In this document: piece by piece, positions 30,965 through 39,109 of the stretch
Position numbering within the stretch: the first letter of the stretch is position 1
Layout: each line of letters starts with the position of its first letter
Source: Oscillospiraceae bacterium
GTDB taxonomy: Bacteria > Bacillota > Clostridia > Oscillospirales > Oscillospiraceae
Length of the DNA stretch: 64,000 nt
NCBI GenBank assembly: GCA_015067615.1
Contig: SVMD01000005.1
Coordinates: 62,001 to 126,000, forward strand
Reading direction: 5' to 3'
Translations under genes and position numbers: made by a program
Notes under the pieces: generated by a model
What the model was told of the DNA's origin: nothing
Seen by the model: the letters and a program-made list of their open reading frames with translations, nothing else
Databases searched by the model: none

Positions 30965-31504
30965 ATGGAAATCGTACTGCACAAACCACAAGGTCCCGGA
31001 GACTGGCTGCGGCTGCAGCGTCTTTACACCAATGCATTTCCCAGAAATGAGAGAAAACCCTTCGCTGTGATCCGGCGGATGTTCCGGGAGGGCAAGGGCG
31101 ATATCTGGTGTATTCTGGCGGAGGGAAAATTCGCCGGACTGGCAACCACCGTCAATGGCAGTGACCTGATCCTCATCGACTACTTCGCGGTTTCCCAGAA
31201 GCAGCGGGGGAAGGGGATTGGCAAGGCTGCCATGGAGTGCCTGCTGTCGCTGTATGCAGGCCGGGGTGTGTTCCTGGAGATCGAATCTCCGGAACGTCCG
31301 GGCCTTGACAGGGAGCAGAGAAAGAAGCGGAAGGAATTCTACCTTTCCTGCGGCTTTGCGGAGCTGGGGGTCAAGGCAAAGGTCTTTGGCGTGTATATGG
31401 AGTTGCTGGGCATCGGCTGTCAAATGGATTTTGAGACCTACCGCCGGTTCTACGGCTTCAACATGACCCCCTGGGCAGCGGACCACCTGGAAGAGTTGCA
31501 ATAA
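30965..31504 (+). CDS. GNAT acetyltransferase
   Basis: 179 residues. Acetyl-CoA loop VSQKQRGKGIGKAAMECLL (about residues 77-95), preceded by LILIDYFAV. The C-terminal part (YRRFYGFNM) is characteristic of a clostridial GNAT group of unknown acceptor. Starts 12 bases after the AAC(6')-like gene with AAAGGAG, so the two are co-transcribed. No terminator is obvious between it and the next gene. Confidence 0.88.
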   Translation: MEIVLHKPQGPGDWLRLQRLYTNAFPRNERKPFAVIRRMFREGKGDIWCILAEGKFAGLATTVNGSDLILIDYFAVSQKQRGKGIGKAAMECLLSLYAGRGVFLEIESPERPGLDREQRKKRKEFYLSCGFAELGVKAKVFGVYMELLGIGCQMDFETYRRFYGFNMTPWAADHLEELQ

Positions 31505-31517
31505 TTCGGTATGCTGT

Positions 31518-31546
31518 TTGGAAATCGGGAAAACCTAAGTTATGCT
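31518..31546 (+). promoter_or_regulatory. Promoter of the NuoE-like gene
   Basis: TTGGAA (31518-31523), 17-bp spacer, TATGCT (31541-31546), just before the AGGAGG ribosome site. Confidence 0.5.
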
Positions 31547-31563
31547 GAAACAGGAGGGATCCT

Positions 31564-31992
31564 ATGGCCTGGGAACTGAAAGAGGCGGCAGCCTATTACA
31601 AAAAGCAGGGCGCCCCGGGAGATCAGATGGCCCTGACGGCCCTGCTCCGGGAGATTCAGGAGGAATACGGCTCTATTCCGAAGCATCTGCTTGCGGAAAT
31701 ATCTGCTGAGCTGGGGACAAAAGAGAGCTTCCTGCTGGCCCTGATCCGGCGGCAGCCCCGACTGCGGCTGGGGGATACCCATACCCTGGAGCTCTGCGCC
31801 GGTCCCAACTGCGGAAAGCATACACAGCTTGCTGCTCTGGCGGAGCAGCTGTGCGCCGGGAAGCCGGGGGTTATGCTGCGGTTTCTGCCCTGCCAGCGGC
31901 AGTGCGGCAAGGGCCCGAACATCAAATGGGACGGTAAGCTCTATAATCGGGCAGATGAAAAGCTGCTGCGGCAATTGCTGGAAAATGCGTAA
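31564..31992 (+). CDS. NuoE-like thioredoxin-fold [2Fe-2S] protein
   Basis: 142 residues. An N-terminal helical bundle (ALTALLREIQEEYGSIPKHLL) precedes a thioredoxin-like [2Fe-2S] domain with four Cys: CAGPNC and CQRQC, then GKGPN. This is the pattern of the 24-kDa NADH dehydrogenase subunit and of electron-bifurcating hydrogenase/formate dehydrogenase gamma subunits. No NuoF, hydrogenase or other partner gene is nearby, so it is an orphan electron carrier here. The spacing C-x4-C and C-x3-C fits the family. Ends in a strong terminator. Confidence 0.85.
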   Translation: MAWELKEAAAYYKKQGAPGDQMALTALLREIQEEYGSIPKHLLAEISAELGTKESFLLALIRRQPRLRLGDTHTLELCAGPNCGKHTQLAALAEQLCAGKPGVMLRFLPCQRQCGKGPNIKWDGKLYNRADEKLLRQLLENA

Positions 31993-32019
31993 CAGGAGGC
32001 CAATGGGCCTCCTGTTTTT
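31991..32019 (+). terminator. Terminator after the NuoE-like gene
   Basis: Stem AACAGGAGGCC (31991-32001) with GGCCTCCTGTT (32006-32016), then five T. Confidence 0.88.
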
Positions 32020-32032
32020 GCGGTCTGTGTGG

Positions 32033-32202
32033 TAAATTATCGTTTATCGGCGCAGCCGCCTTGCCTCTCCCTTTGGGAGAGGTGGCAGTCCGAAGGACTG
32101 ACGGAGAGGGTGTCGTAACGTCTTTTGCCCTCTCAGTCGCCGCAAAAGCGGCGCCAGCTCCCCCATAGGGGGAGCCAAGTTTCTGATGTAAACGATCATC
32201 TA
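32033..32202. repeat. Intergenic inverted-end repeat, class A core
   Basis: Ends TAAATTATCGTTTA (32033) and TAAACGATCATCTA (32189-32202). The core closely matches those at 4144 and 18689, with a covarying last hairpin (GCCGC facing GCGGC). It abuts the stop codon of the MerR-family gene. Confidence 0.8.
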
Positions 32203-32204
32203 CC

Positions 32205-32930
32205 TTACTGACAATAGATATCAATGGCCTCGTGGGCAAATTGGGCGGTGCCTTCGCCGCCGGCGGCGTCGATGTTGGCAGTCATTTCGTCTCCGGCGAT
32301 GTACATCATGCCAAGGCCCTTCAGGATCTGTTTGGTGCAGGTGTAGTAATGGTCGGTGATGTAGTCCTGCAGTTCCTTTACCAGTGCCTGGGCTTCCGGA
32401 GAGCCGGGATCGGTGGTGCGGATGGTCCCCATCCGGACGAAAATGGCCATCAGACCGTCACCGGCAGCCTGCTGGGCCTCCCGGGACTGACCGGCGGTTT
32501 TCTGTTCAAATTCTTTGTAGGCATCGGTATTGCCCCAGCGGCGCTTGGCCTCCGCGGCGTACCGGTCCTGTTTGCTATGATCAAATGCGGAAAAATCCAT
32601 AGGTATCACTCCTGTTTTTTGAATCTGACGGGCATGGGAAATCAGGTTGTTCAGCTGCTCTGCGCGCAATTGGAGCAGCCGAATCTGATCGTCCAGAACG
32701 GTATGGAAATCAAAATTGGGGTTGTCCAGTATCCTGCTGATATCCTTCAGAGAAAATTCCAGCTCCCGGAAGAAGAGAATGGTTTGCAGCCGTCCCAGGG
32801 CGGCATCATCATAGAGCCGATAGCCGGATTCTGTTATGGCAGTGGGCTTCAGCAGGCCAATGGCATCATAGTGGTGCAGCGTCCGGACGCTGACACCGGT
32901 GAGCTTGCTCACCTGATTGACGGTTTTCAT
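32205..32930 (-). CDS. MerR-family regulator with TipAS-type effector domain
   Basis: 241 residues from the ATG at 32930 (GGGAGGGAA ribosome site). The winged helix is TVNQVSKLTGVSVRTLHHYD, followed by the dimer coiled coil (residues 75-115) and an all-helical C-terminal domain with EAKRRWGNTDAYKEFEQKT, typical of TipAS/Mta drug-binding domains. It should bind a hydrophobic or cationic compound and activate its promoter by DNA distortion. No exporter lies beside it; only its own promoter, which has the 19-bp spacer of MerR targets, is seen. The divergent neighbour is thioredoxin. Confidence 0.9.
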   Translation of the reverse strand: MKTVNQVSKLTGVSVRTLHHYDAIGLLKPTAITESGYRLYDDAALGRLQTILFFRELEFSLKDISRILDNPNFDFHTVLDDQIRLLQLRAEQLNNLISHARQIQKTGVIPMDFSAFDHSKQDRYAAEAKRRWGNTDAYKEFEQKTAGQSREAQQAAGDGLMAIFVRMGTIRTTDPGSPEAQALVKELQDYITDHYYTCTKQILKGLGMMYIAGDEMTANIDAAGGEGTAQFAHEAIDIYCQ

Positions 32931-32953
32931 ACGGTTCCCTCCCATCTGAGAGC

Positions 32954-32984
32954 ATTATAAACCATGACGTAAGGTAAGAGTCAA
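32954..32984 (-). promoter_or_regulatory. MerR-type promoter with 19-bp spacer
   Basis: Minus strand TTGACT (32984-32979), a 19-bp spacer and TATAAT (32959-32954). The spacer contains an imperfect dyad (ACCTTACGT...ATGGT). Over-long spacers between good boxes are the hallmark of MerR-activated promoters, here indicating autoregulation. Confidence 0.75.
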
Positions 32985-33005
32985 GGGAAAAATTCAAAAT
33001 TTGTT

Positions 33006-33034
33006 TTGGAATCCGGTGAGATATGTGGTATAAT
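33006..33034 (+). promoter_or_regulatory. Promoter of the thioredoxin gene
   Basis: TTGGAA (33006-33011), 17-bp spacer, TATAAT (33029-33034). Confidence 0.7.
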
Positions 33035-33114
33035 GGCCTTGGTGATAAAATCACGGAAAACAGCGAGAGATTTGGGTAAGATATGACCAGATAAAAACAA
33101 AGGAGGACAACAAT

Positions 33115-33426
33115 ATGTCTGCTATGATGATTACCAAGGAAAATTTTGAGGTTGAGGTCCTGGGCGCTGACAAGCCCGTTCTGGTGGATTTCTGGGCTCC
33201 CTGGTGTGGTCCCTGCAAGATGGTCAAGCCCATCGTGGAGGAGATCGCTGGCGAGCGGAATGATATCAAGGTTGGCCTGATCAACGTGGATGAGCAGATG
33301 GAGCTGGCCAAGAAGTTCCGGGTCATGTCCATCCCCACCCTGATGATCTTCAAGGACGGTCAGATGGTCAAGAAGACTCTGGGCGCCATGAGCAAGGACG
33401 AGCTGCTGGAGTTCCTGGAGCTGTAA
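33115..33426 (+). CDS. trxA: Thioredoxin
   Basis: 103 residues. The active site is WCGPC (Cys31, Cys34) within VLVDFWAPWCGPCKM, and the cis-Pro loop is SIPTLMIFKDG. A standard cytosolic disulphide reductase for ribonucleotide reductase, peroxidases and others. Ribosome site AAGGAGG. Monocistronic, with promoter at 33006 and a strong terminator; no thioredoxin reductase gene is adjacent. Confidence 0.95.
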   Translation: MSAMMITKENFEVEVLGADKPVLVDFWAPWCGPCKMVKPIVEEIAGERNDIKVGLINVDEQMELAKKFRVMSIPTLMIFKDGQMVKKTLGAMSKDELLEFLEL

Positions 33427-33444
33427 TTTTTCAAAAGATAACAA

Positions 33445-33477
33445 GTGGGACACCCATTCGGGTGTCCCACGTTTTTT
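33445..33477 (+). terminator. Terminator after thioredoxin
   Basis: Stem GTGGGACACCC (33445-33455) with GGGTGTCCCAC (33460-33470), ATTC loop, six T after. It also faces the convergent SDR gene. Confidence 0.92.
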
Positions 33478-33490
33478 AGGTTCTATCCAA

Positions 33491-34249
33491 TTAGAATGCG
33501 GTCCAGCCGCCGTCGACGGGCAGGATGGCGCCGGAGATATAGGCGGAGTCATCGGAGGCCAGGAACAGAGCGGCGTTGGCGATATCGGAAGTCTGACCGG
33601 GCTGGGGAGCCAGAGCCTGAACAGGGCGGACACGGGAGAAGCCGTCCATGTTGGGCATACCCATGGCGGAGCTGATTTCGGTGGCGATGCCGCCGGGGGC
33701 GATGACGTTGCAGCGGATGCCTTCCTTCATGTAGCCAAAGGCGATGCTTCTGGAGTAGGCATTGACAGCAGCCTTGGAAGCGCAGTAGATGGGGCCTGCG
33801 GCCTGGTGCATGGAACCGACGGAGGAGACATTGATGATGTTGCCGCCGTTGCCCTGGGCCAGGAATACCTGGCAGGCCTTGCGCATGGAGCACATGGGGC
33901 CGTAGACGTTGATGCCCATGACGTACTCGTACTTCTCGTCGGTGGCATCGGCCATGGCAGCCATGTCGTCCATAACACCGGCATTGTTCACCAGCACGTC
34001 CAGCTTGCCGAATTCCTTCACGGCCAGGTCGATCATGGCCTCGTTGTCCTCACGCTTGCTCACATCACCGGTAAAGACCAGCAGCTTGCCGGGGGCGTCC
34101 TTCAGGGATTCCTGCAGGGCAGCCAGACGCTCGGCACGGCGGGCAACAGCCACCACATTGGCGCCTTCCTTCACGAACAGCTCGACGATATGCTTGCCCA
34201 TACCGGCAGAAGCACCGGTGACAACGATGGATTTGTTTGCTAATTTCAT
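33491..34249 (-). CDS. Short-chain dehydrogenase/reductase
   Basis: 252 residues from the ATG at 34249, 8 bases after AAAGGA. Classical SDR motifs: TGASAGMG (NAD(P)-binding), DVLVNNAG, catalytic Ser in NVSSVGS and YCASK (Tyr-x3-Lys), and the C-terminal SGAILPVDGG. It oxidises or reduces an alcohol/ketone; the family resemblance to 3-oxoacyl-ACP reductase and to gluconate or sterol dehydrogenases does not settle the substrate. Monocistronic with its own promoter. Confidence 0.92.
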   Translation of the reverse strand: MKLANKSIVVTGASAGMGKHIVELFVKEGANVVAVARRAERLAALQESLKDAPGKLLVFTGDVSKREDNEAMIDLAVKEFGKLDVLVNNAGVMDDMAAMADATDEKYEYVMGINVYGPMCSMRKACQVFLAQGNGGNIINVSSVGSMHQAAGPIYCASKAAVNAYSRSIAFGYMKEGIRCNVIAPGGIATEISSAMGMPNMDGFSRVRPVQALAPQPGQTSDIANAALFLASDDSAYISGAILPVDGGWTAF

Positions 34250-34289
34250 GGTGTTCATCCTTTCAATTTAACAATAAAATTGTACCGAT

Positions 34290-34318
34290 ATAATAATACG
34301 GAAATAAAGAAAAGTCAA
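34290..34318 (-). promoter_or_regulatory. Promoter of the SDR gene
   Basis: Minus strand TTGACT (34318-34313), 17-bp spacer, TATTAT (34295-34290). Confidence 0.7.
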
Positions 34319-34370
34319 CTGGCATTCTGTACAGAGTGAAAGAGGAAGAAAAGCAATTTTTTGGAATCCC

Positions 34371-34399
34371 TTGTAATTTTCCTCCCATGCCGTTATAAT
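34371..34399 (+). promoter_or_regulatory. Promoter of the XpaC-TelA operon
   Basis: TTGTAA (34371-34376), 17-bp spacer, TATAAT (34394-34399). It overlaps the upstream in-frame ATG at 34398 and so supports the start at 34428. Confidence 0.75.
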
Positions 34400-34427
34400 G
34401 GAATCACATTTTTATGGAGTTGGTACT

Positions 34428-35582
34428 ATGGCACAATGGGAACGGGAACTGGACAACCTGGGCAGGGATATTCAGGATATCATTGACCGGGCAGTCAATT
34501 CCCAGGACTACCGAAAATTGAATCAGACCATCCGTCAGACCGTGGAGCTGGGCAGCGAGGCGGTCCGCAGCGCCTTTGCGGCAGCGGAAAAGAAAAAAAG
34601 CTCCCGGCCGGTGAAAACCGTGGAAGCTGAGGTTGTGAAGCAGCAGGAGCTGGCGCTGCTCTATGGCACCACCGGAAATCTGACCACCAAAGGCCTTGTG
34701 AAGGCGGTGGGCGGCGGCCTGCTGGCTGCGGTTTCCGGCCTGTTTTCTCTGGCCTCCCTGATCCTGATCTTTACCGGCGGCAGCGCGGTGCCCACCTTGC
34801 TGACCCTGGCAGGCATCGGCGGCGGTGCTGGGCTGATCGTCAGCGGCGTAAAGAACCTGTCTCAGGTGAGCCGGTTTAAGACCTACCGAAAGCTGCTGGG
34901 TAACAAAACCCATGTGGCTCTGGACAAGCTGGCCCGGTCCGTGGGTAAAACGGCGGACTTTGTCCGCCGGGAGGTGGAGACCATGATCTCCCGGGGTCTG
35001 TTCCGGCAGGGCCACCTGGACCGGGAAAAGACCATGCTGATCACCAGTGACGAGACCTATCGGCTCTTTGAGGACAGCCGCCTGCAGCTGGAGGAGCGGA
35101 AGCGCCAGGAAGAGCAGCTGCGCCGGGAAATGGAAAAGAACGCCCCCTCTCCCCAGGTCCGGGAGGTCCTTCGCCGGGGTGAGGAATTTCTGTCCGAGAT
35201 CCGCCGCTGCAACGATGCAATTCCGGGTATCGAGATCTCCGATAAAATCTCCCGGATGGAGCTGATCGTCCAGCGGATCTTCCAGCGGGCGGGAACCAAT
35301 CCGGAGATCGTGCCGGATCTGAAAAAGCTGATGAATTACTACCTGCCCATGACGGTGAAGCTCCTGAACGCCTACGCCGACATGGACGCCCAGCCGGTGC
35401 AGGGGGAGACCATCCTCTCCTCCAAAAAAGAAATTGAGGATACGCTGGATACCCTGAACCTGGCCTTTGAAAAGCTGCTGGATTCGGTGTTTCAGGATAC
35501 GGCCCTGGATGTTTCCAGTGATATTTCTGTGCTGAAGACCCTGCTGGCCCAGGAGGGCCTGACGGAAAAGGATTTTGGTTAA
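34428..35582 (+). CDS. XpaC-like (5-bromo-4-chloroindolyl phosphate hydrolysis) protein
   Basis: 384 residues from the ATG at 34428, 8 bases after GGAG. An N-terminal helical region with a basic linker, two hydrophobic helices (LVKAVGGGLLAAVSGLFSLASLILIF and the Gly-rich TLAGIGGGAGLIVSG), then a long predicted coiled-coil/helical cytoplasmic domain. It belongs to the XpaC family, which is nearly always encoded next to TelA; the biochemical role is unclear. Here the TelA gene follows after 28 bases. The pair is linked in other bacteria to tellurite or toxic-anion and envelope stress. Confidence 0.85.
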   Translation: MAQWERELDNLGRDIQDIIDRAVNSQDYRKLNQTIRQTVELGSEAVRSAFAAAEKKKSSRPVKTVEAEVVKQQELALLYGTTGNLTTKGLVKAVGGGLLAAVSGLFSLASLILIFTGGSAVPTLLTLAGIGGGAGLIVSGVKNLSQVSRFKTYRKLLGNKTHVALDKLARSVGKTADFVRREVETMISRGLFRQGHLDREKTMLITSDETYRLFEDSRLQLEERKRQEEQLRREMEKNAPSPQVREVLRRGEEFLSEIRRCNDAIPGIEISDKISRMELIVQRIFQRAGTNPEIVPDLKKLMNYYLPMTVKLLNAYADMDAQPVQGETILSSKKEIEDTLDTLNLAFEKLLDSVFQDTALDVSSDISVLKTLLAQEGLTEKDFG

Positions 35583-35610
35583 CGCCCTACAAGGAACAGG
35601 AGAATGTACT

Positions 35611-36750
35611 ATGGAAGAAAACAAGAAGGAATTCATCGTTCCCAGCCTGACGCTGGAGCCGGAGCTGAATGACGTAGTGGAAGTGGCCCCGGTGGAAGAG
35701 AAGCCTGTACAGCCCCCCATGGCAGAGCCTGTGCTCACTGCCCAGGAGCAGCAGATGGTGGATGATTTCGCTGCCAAAATCGATGTGGAGAACACCGCCC
35801 AGATCCTGCAGTACGGTGCCGGTGCCCAGAAGAAGATGGCGGATTTCTCCGATGCTGCCCTGGCAAACGTCCGGACCCAGGACCTTGGCGAGGTGGGCGA
35901 TCTGATCGTGGACGTGGTGGGGGAGCTGAAGGGCTTCGACACCGAGGAGAAGAAGGGCTTCTTAGGCCTGTTTAAGAAGCAGGCGGACAAGCTGGAAACC
36001 ATGAAGAACCGCTTCGCCAAGGCGGAAGCCAATGTGGAAAAGATCAGCGATGCCCTGCAGGAGCATCAGGTCCGGCTGCTGAAGGACTCTGCCGTGCTGG
36101 ATCAGCTGTACGACCAGAACCTGGCCTACTTCAAGGAGCTGACCATGTACATCCTGGCAGGCAAGCAGAAGCTTCAGGAGGTCCGCAGCGGCAGGCTGGT
36201 GGAGCTTCAGGCCACCGCCCAACGGACGGGCCTTGCGGAGGATGCCCAGCTGGCAAGGGATCTGTCTGACAAGTGCGACCGGTTTGAGAAGAAGATCCAT
36301 GACCTGGAGCTGACCCGGGCCATCTCCATCCAGACCGCGCCCCAGATCCGCATGATCCAGAACAATGACAACGTGATGGTGGAAAAGATCCAGACCACGC
36401 TGGTCAACACCATCCCCCTGTGGAAAAACCAGATGGTGCTGGCCCTGGGTATCGCCCATTCCACTGAGGCCGCCGCGGCTCAGCGGCAGGTGACGGATAT
36501 CACCAATGCCCTCTTAAAGCAGAATGCCGAGAAGCTGCACATGGCCTCCATTGAGACCGCGAAGGAGGCTGAGCGGGGCATCGTGGATATCGAGACCCTG
36601 AAACAGACCAACGCCCGGCTGATCCAGACCTTTGACGAGGTGCTGAAGATCCAGGCCGACGGCCGCGCCAAGCGGCTGGCCGCGGAAAGCGAAATGGCAA
36701 AGATGGAGAACGACCTGAAGGTGAAGCTTCTGGAAATCCGGAACGGTTAA
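35611..36750 (+). CDS. Toxic anion resistance protein (TelA family)
   Basis: 379 residues from the ATG at 35611 (CAGGAGA ribosome site). Mostly alpha-helical and soluble. TelA-family landmarks are the central KKQADKLETMKNRFAKAEANV and IQTAPQIRMIQNNDNVMVEKIQ followed by WKNQMVLALG. Family members raise tolerance to tellurite, nisin or beta-lactams in some hosts by an unknown mechanism. It forms a two-gene operon with the XpaC-like gene, ending in a bidirectional terminator. Confidence 0.92.
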   Translation: MEENKKEFIVPSLTLEPELNDVVEVAPVEEKPVQPPMAEPVLTAQEQQMVDDFAAKIDVENTAQILQYGAGAQKKMADFSDAALANVRTQDLGEVGDLIVDVVGELKGFDTEEKKGFLGLFKKQADKLETMKNRFAKAEANVEKISDALQEHQVRLLKDSAVLDQLYDQNLAYFKELTMYILAGKQKLQEVRSGRLVELQATAQRTGLAEDAQLARDLSDKCDRFEKKIHDLELTRAISIQTAPQIRMIQNNDNVMVEKIQTTLVNTIPLWKNQMVLALGIAHSTEAAAAQRQVTDITNALLKQNAEKLHMASIETAKEAERGIVDIETLKQTNARLIQTFDEVLKIQADGRAKRLAAESEMAKMENDLKVKLLEIRNG

Positions 36751-36760
36751 GAGAAAAGTA

Positions 36761-36794
36761 AAAGCCGAAAGTGCATCGCACTTTCGGCTTTTTT
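36761..36794. terminator. Bidirectional terminator between TelA and glutaminase genes
   Basis: Stem AAAGCCGAAAGTGC (36761-36774) with GCACTTTCGGCTTT (36778-36791), T-rich on the plus side and A-rich on the other, so usable on both strands. Confidence 0.9.
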
Positions 36795-36800
36795 CGTTTA

Positions 36801-37724
36801 TCAGAAAATGCTCAGCTCCAGCTGGCGGCTTAAACGCCGCAGCACATGGATGCCAGCGATGGAGTTTCCTTTTTTGTCCAGGGCGGGGGAGTAGATGCCG
36901 ATGCCCATACGGCCGGGGACCACCGCCATAATGCCGCCGCCCACGCCGCTCTTGGCGGGAACGCCAACGGTCAGGGCGAAATCACCGGCGCCGTCGTACA
37001 TGCCGCAGGTCATCATGACTGCGTTCACATAGTGGGCATACCGGGCAGGGAACAGCTCATTGCCCATAAAGTCCCGGCCCTTGTTGCTCAGTACGAAGGC
37101 GATCCGGGCCAGGTCGCGGCAGTCCACCCGGATGGAGCAGGCCCGGAAGTAGCAGTCCAGCACTTCCTCCACATCACCCTCCAGCAGGCCGCAGCTCTTC
37201 ATCAGGAAGGCCAGAGCCCGGTTTTTGTTGCCGGTGGCCTTCTCGGAGCGGTAGACCTCCTCATCCACATCGATGGAAGGGTCGTTGGCCAGCAGCCGGG
37301 TCAGCTCCAGCACCCGGTCAAAGCGCTCCCGGTAGTCTTTGCCCTGGATCAGAGTACACATGACGATGGCACCCATATTGACCATGGGGTTGATGTGCTC
37401 AGAAAGGATCTCCTGATTCACGGCATCGGCGATATTGATGGCGTCGAAGGGCTTGCCGGTGGATTCCACACCCACACGGCCCCGGACGAAGGCCTCGCCG
37501 TTGTCCATCAGAGCCTGGAGCAGCAAAATGGGCTTGATGATACTCTGGATGGTGAAGCGTACCTGGCTGTCGCCGCCCTGACTGTGCAGGCCGTTCCGGT
37601 CCAGGATGTATACACCCAGGGCATTGGGATCCGCCTGGGCCAGGGCGGGGATATAGCTTGCGACTTTGCCGTGGGCAGTATCCGGGCGGCATTGTTCGAT
37701 GAGTTCGTTGAGCAGACCTTCCAT
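36801..37724 (-). CDS. glsA: Glutaminase
   Basis: 307 residues, the normal size of bacterial beta-lactamase-fold glutaminases. The catalytic Ser61 and Lys64 lie in FTIQSIIKP; other conserved parts are VNMGAIVMCTLI, a Tyr/Ser patch and KSGVGGGIMAVVPGRMGIG. It deaminates glutamine to glutamate plus ammonia in the cytosol. It lies just downstream of the methylaspartate ammonia-lyase gene, past a hairpin, so it can supply the glutamate fermented by the neighbouring pathway. Ribosome site AGGAGG. No separate promoter is obvious. Confidence 0.95.
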   Translation of the reverse strand: MEGLLNELIEQCRPDTAHGKVASYIPALAQADPNALGVYILDRNGLHSQGGDSQVRFTIQSIIKPILLLQALMDNGEAFVRGRVGVESTGKPFDAINIADAVNQEILSEHINPMVNMGAIVMCTLIQGKDYRERFDRVLELTRLLANDPSIDVDEEVYRSEKATGNKNRALAFLMKSCGLLEGDVEEVLDCYFRACSIRVDCRDLARIAFVLSNKGRDFMGNELFPARYAHYVNAVMMTCGMYDGAGDFALTVGVPAKSGVGGGIMAVVPGRMGIGIYSPALDKKGNSIAGIHVLRRLSRQLELSIF

Positions 37725-37775
37725 GGGGGTGCCTCCTGTGGGGATTTCAAGAATAAGGTGTCCGGTGTTTGCTTA

Positions 37776-37809
37776 AAAATGCGCCCTTTCCGGGGAAAGG
37801 GCGCATTTT
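37776..37809 (-). terminator. Hairpin terminator after methylaspartate ammonia-lyase
   Basis: A 16-bp perfect stem, AAAATGCGCCCTTTCC (37776-37791) with its complement (37794-37809), with A/T ends on both strands. It separates the glm-mal operon from glsA, probably incompletely. Confidence 0.88.
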
Positions 37810-37821
37810 GCAGTTGGAAAA

Positions 37822-39075
37822 TTACTTGTTGGCCCGGGCCTTGCGGATGGCGATGATGCGCTGCATCTCGTTGTAGGTCAGCATGAAGCCCTCGTCCACG
37901 CCCATGCCGGGCTTGGCCAGGATCTGGTCGGGCTGGGTAGCCATTGCGCAGTGGACACAGACATGGCAGGAGCGGTCGGTCTCGTTGCAGGTACCGCCCT
38001 GATATGCGCCGATGCCCTTCTCCTTGCAGTACAGAACGGCTTCGATGGTGTTGTTGATGCCGCCCAGGTCGGGAGTCTTGATCTGGACCATGTGGCCGGC
38101 CTTGTGGTCAGCGAACAGCTTGATGTCCTCCAGGGTGTTGCACCACTCGTCGGCAACCAGCTCCACGTTGATGCCGCGGCGGTCCAGCTCGGCGGTCAGG
38201 CCTGCCAGAGCTTCCAGCTGGGTAGCGCGGTCGCAGTCGCAGTCCATGGGGCCCTCGATGCGCAGGTGGAAGGGCTTTGCGATCTGCTCCAGCTTGGCCA
38301 GGTAGTCAGCCATGGCGGTGTAGTTGTTGTTGCCGAAGATCTGGCCGATGGTGCCGTAGCAGTCAATGTGCAGCACGGGCAGGTAGTCGGCATCGTGACG
38401 GAAGGTCAGGATACGGGCGCGCAGCCATGCGATGTAGTCGGCCAGTTTCTCACCCTTGCGGCCCAGCTTCTCGTCCACATTGTTGATCAGAGCGTGGGGC
38501 AGAACCTGTGCTTCCTTGATGATCATCTTGTCGGAGTTGCTGTAGCGGTCATCACCGGACTGGGTGAAGATGGGAATGGGCTTCTCGGAGACGGTGCAGC
38601 CGTACTCGTCAGCAACGACTTCGCACATCAGACGGCCGGTAGCCTTGGCAACGGCGTCCAGCAGAGCCTGGGAAAGGCCATAGCGGATGGCGGTGTGCAG
38701 GCGCTTGCCGTCGATCTCGATGGCTTCCATCTCGGCAGCCAGCTTGCGGAAATTATCTGCTTCCTTACCCACGATCTGCTCCTTGATGGGGCCCTCGATC
38801 AGGGGGATGAAGTCCTCAGCCAGGAACAGGGGGTCACGTCCGCCTGCACCGGAGTACTGAACAGCGGCGCAGTCGCCCTGGGCGATCATGCCGTTCTCCA
38901 GAACCAGCATAACGGAGATGGACTCACCGGCCTGACGAACAGCCTTGAAGCCCTCGGTCACGGGGTTGCCGATGTAGAAAACACCGTCGTGGCCGGCGCC
39001 GCCCTTAATGGCGCGCTGGTCGTCGAAGTAGAAGCCGGTACGGCCTGCGGAGCAGATAATGTCAACGATTTTCAT
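37822..39075 (-). CDS. mal: Methylaspartate ammonia-lyase
   Basis: 417 residues, close to the 413 of Clostridium tetanomorphum MAL. Enolase-superfamily barrel; seen are the N-terminal GRTGFYFDDQRAIKGGAGHDG, metal ligands in LHIDCYG and IEGPMD, VADEWCNT, and the catalytic Lys in VQIKTPDLGG. It removes ammonia from (2S,3S)-3-methylaspartate to give mesaconate. It is the fourth gene of the glutamate mutase operon, 34 bases after glmE. Confidence 0.95.
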   Translation of the reverse strand: MKIVDIICSAGRTGFYFDDQRAIKGGAGHDGVFYIGNPVTEGFKAVRQAGESISVMLVLENGMIAQGDCAAVQYSGAGGRDPLFLAEDFIPLIEGPIKEQIVGKEADNFRKLAAEMEAIEIDGKRLHTAIRYGLSQALLDAVAKATGRLMCEVVADEYGCTVSEKPIPIFTQSGDDRYSNSDKMIIKEAQVLPHALINNVDEKLGRKGEKLADYIAWLRARILTFRHDADYLPVLHIDCYGTIGQIFGNNNYTAMADYLAKLEQIAKPFHLRIEGPMDCDCDRATQLEALAGLTAELDRRGINVELVADEWCNTLEDIKLFADHKAGHMVQIKTPDLGGINNTIEAVLYCKEKGIGAYQGGTCNETDRSCHVCVHCAMATQPDQILAKPGMGVDEGFMLTYNEMQRIIAIRKARANK

Positions 39076-39109
39076 GACGCATCAATCCTTTCTTAAGTAA
39101 GCAGGTTAA

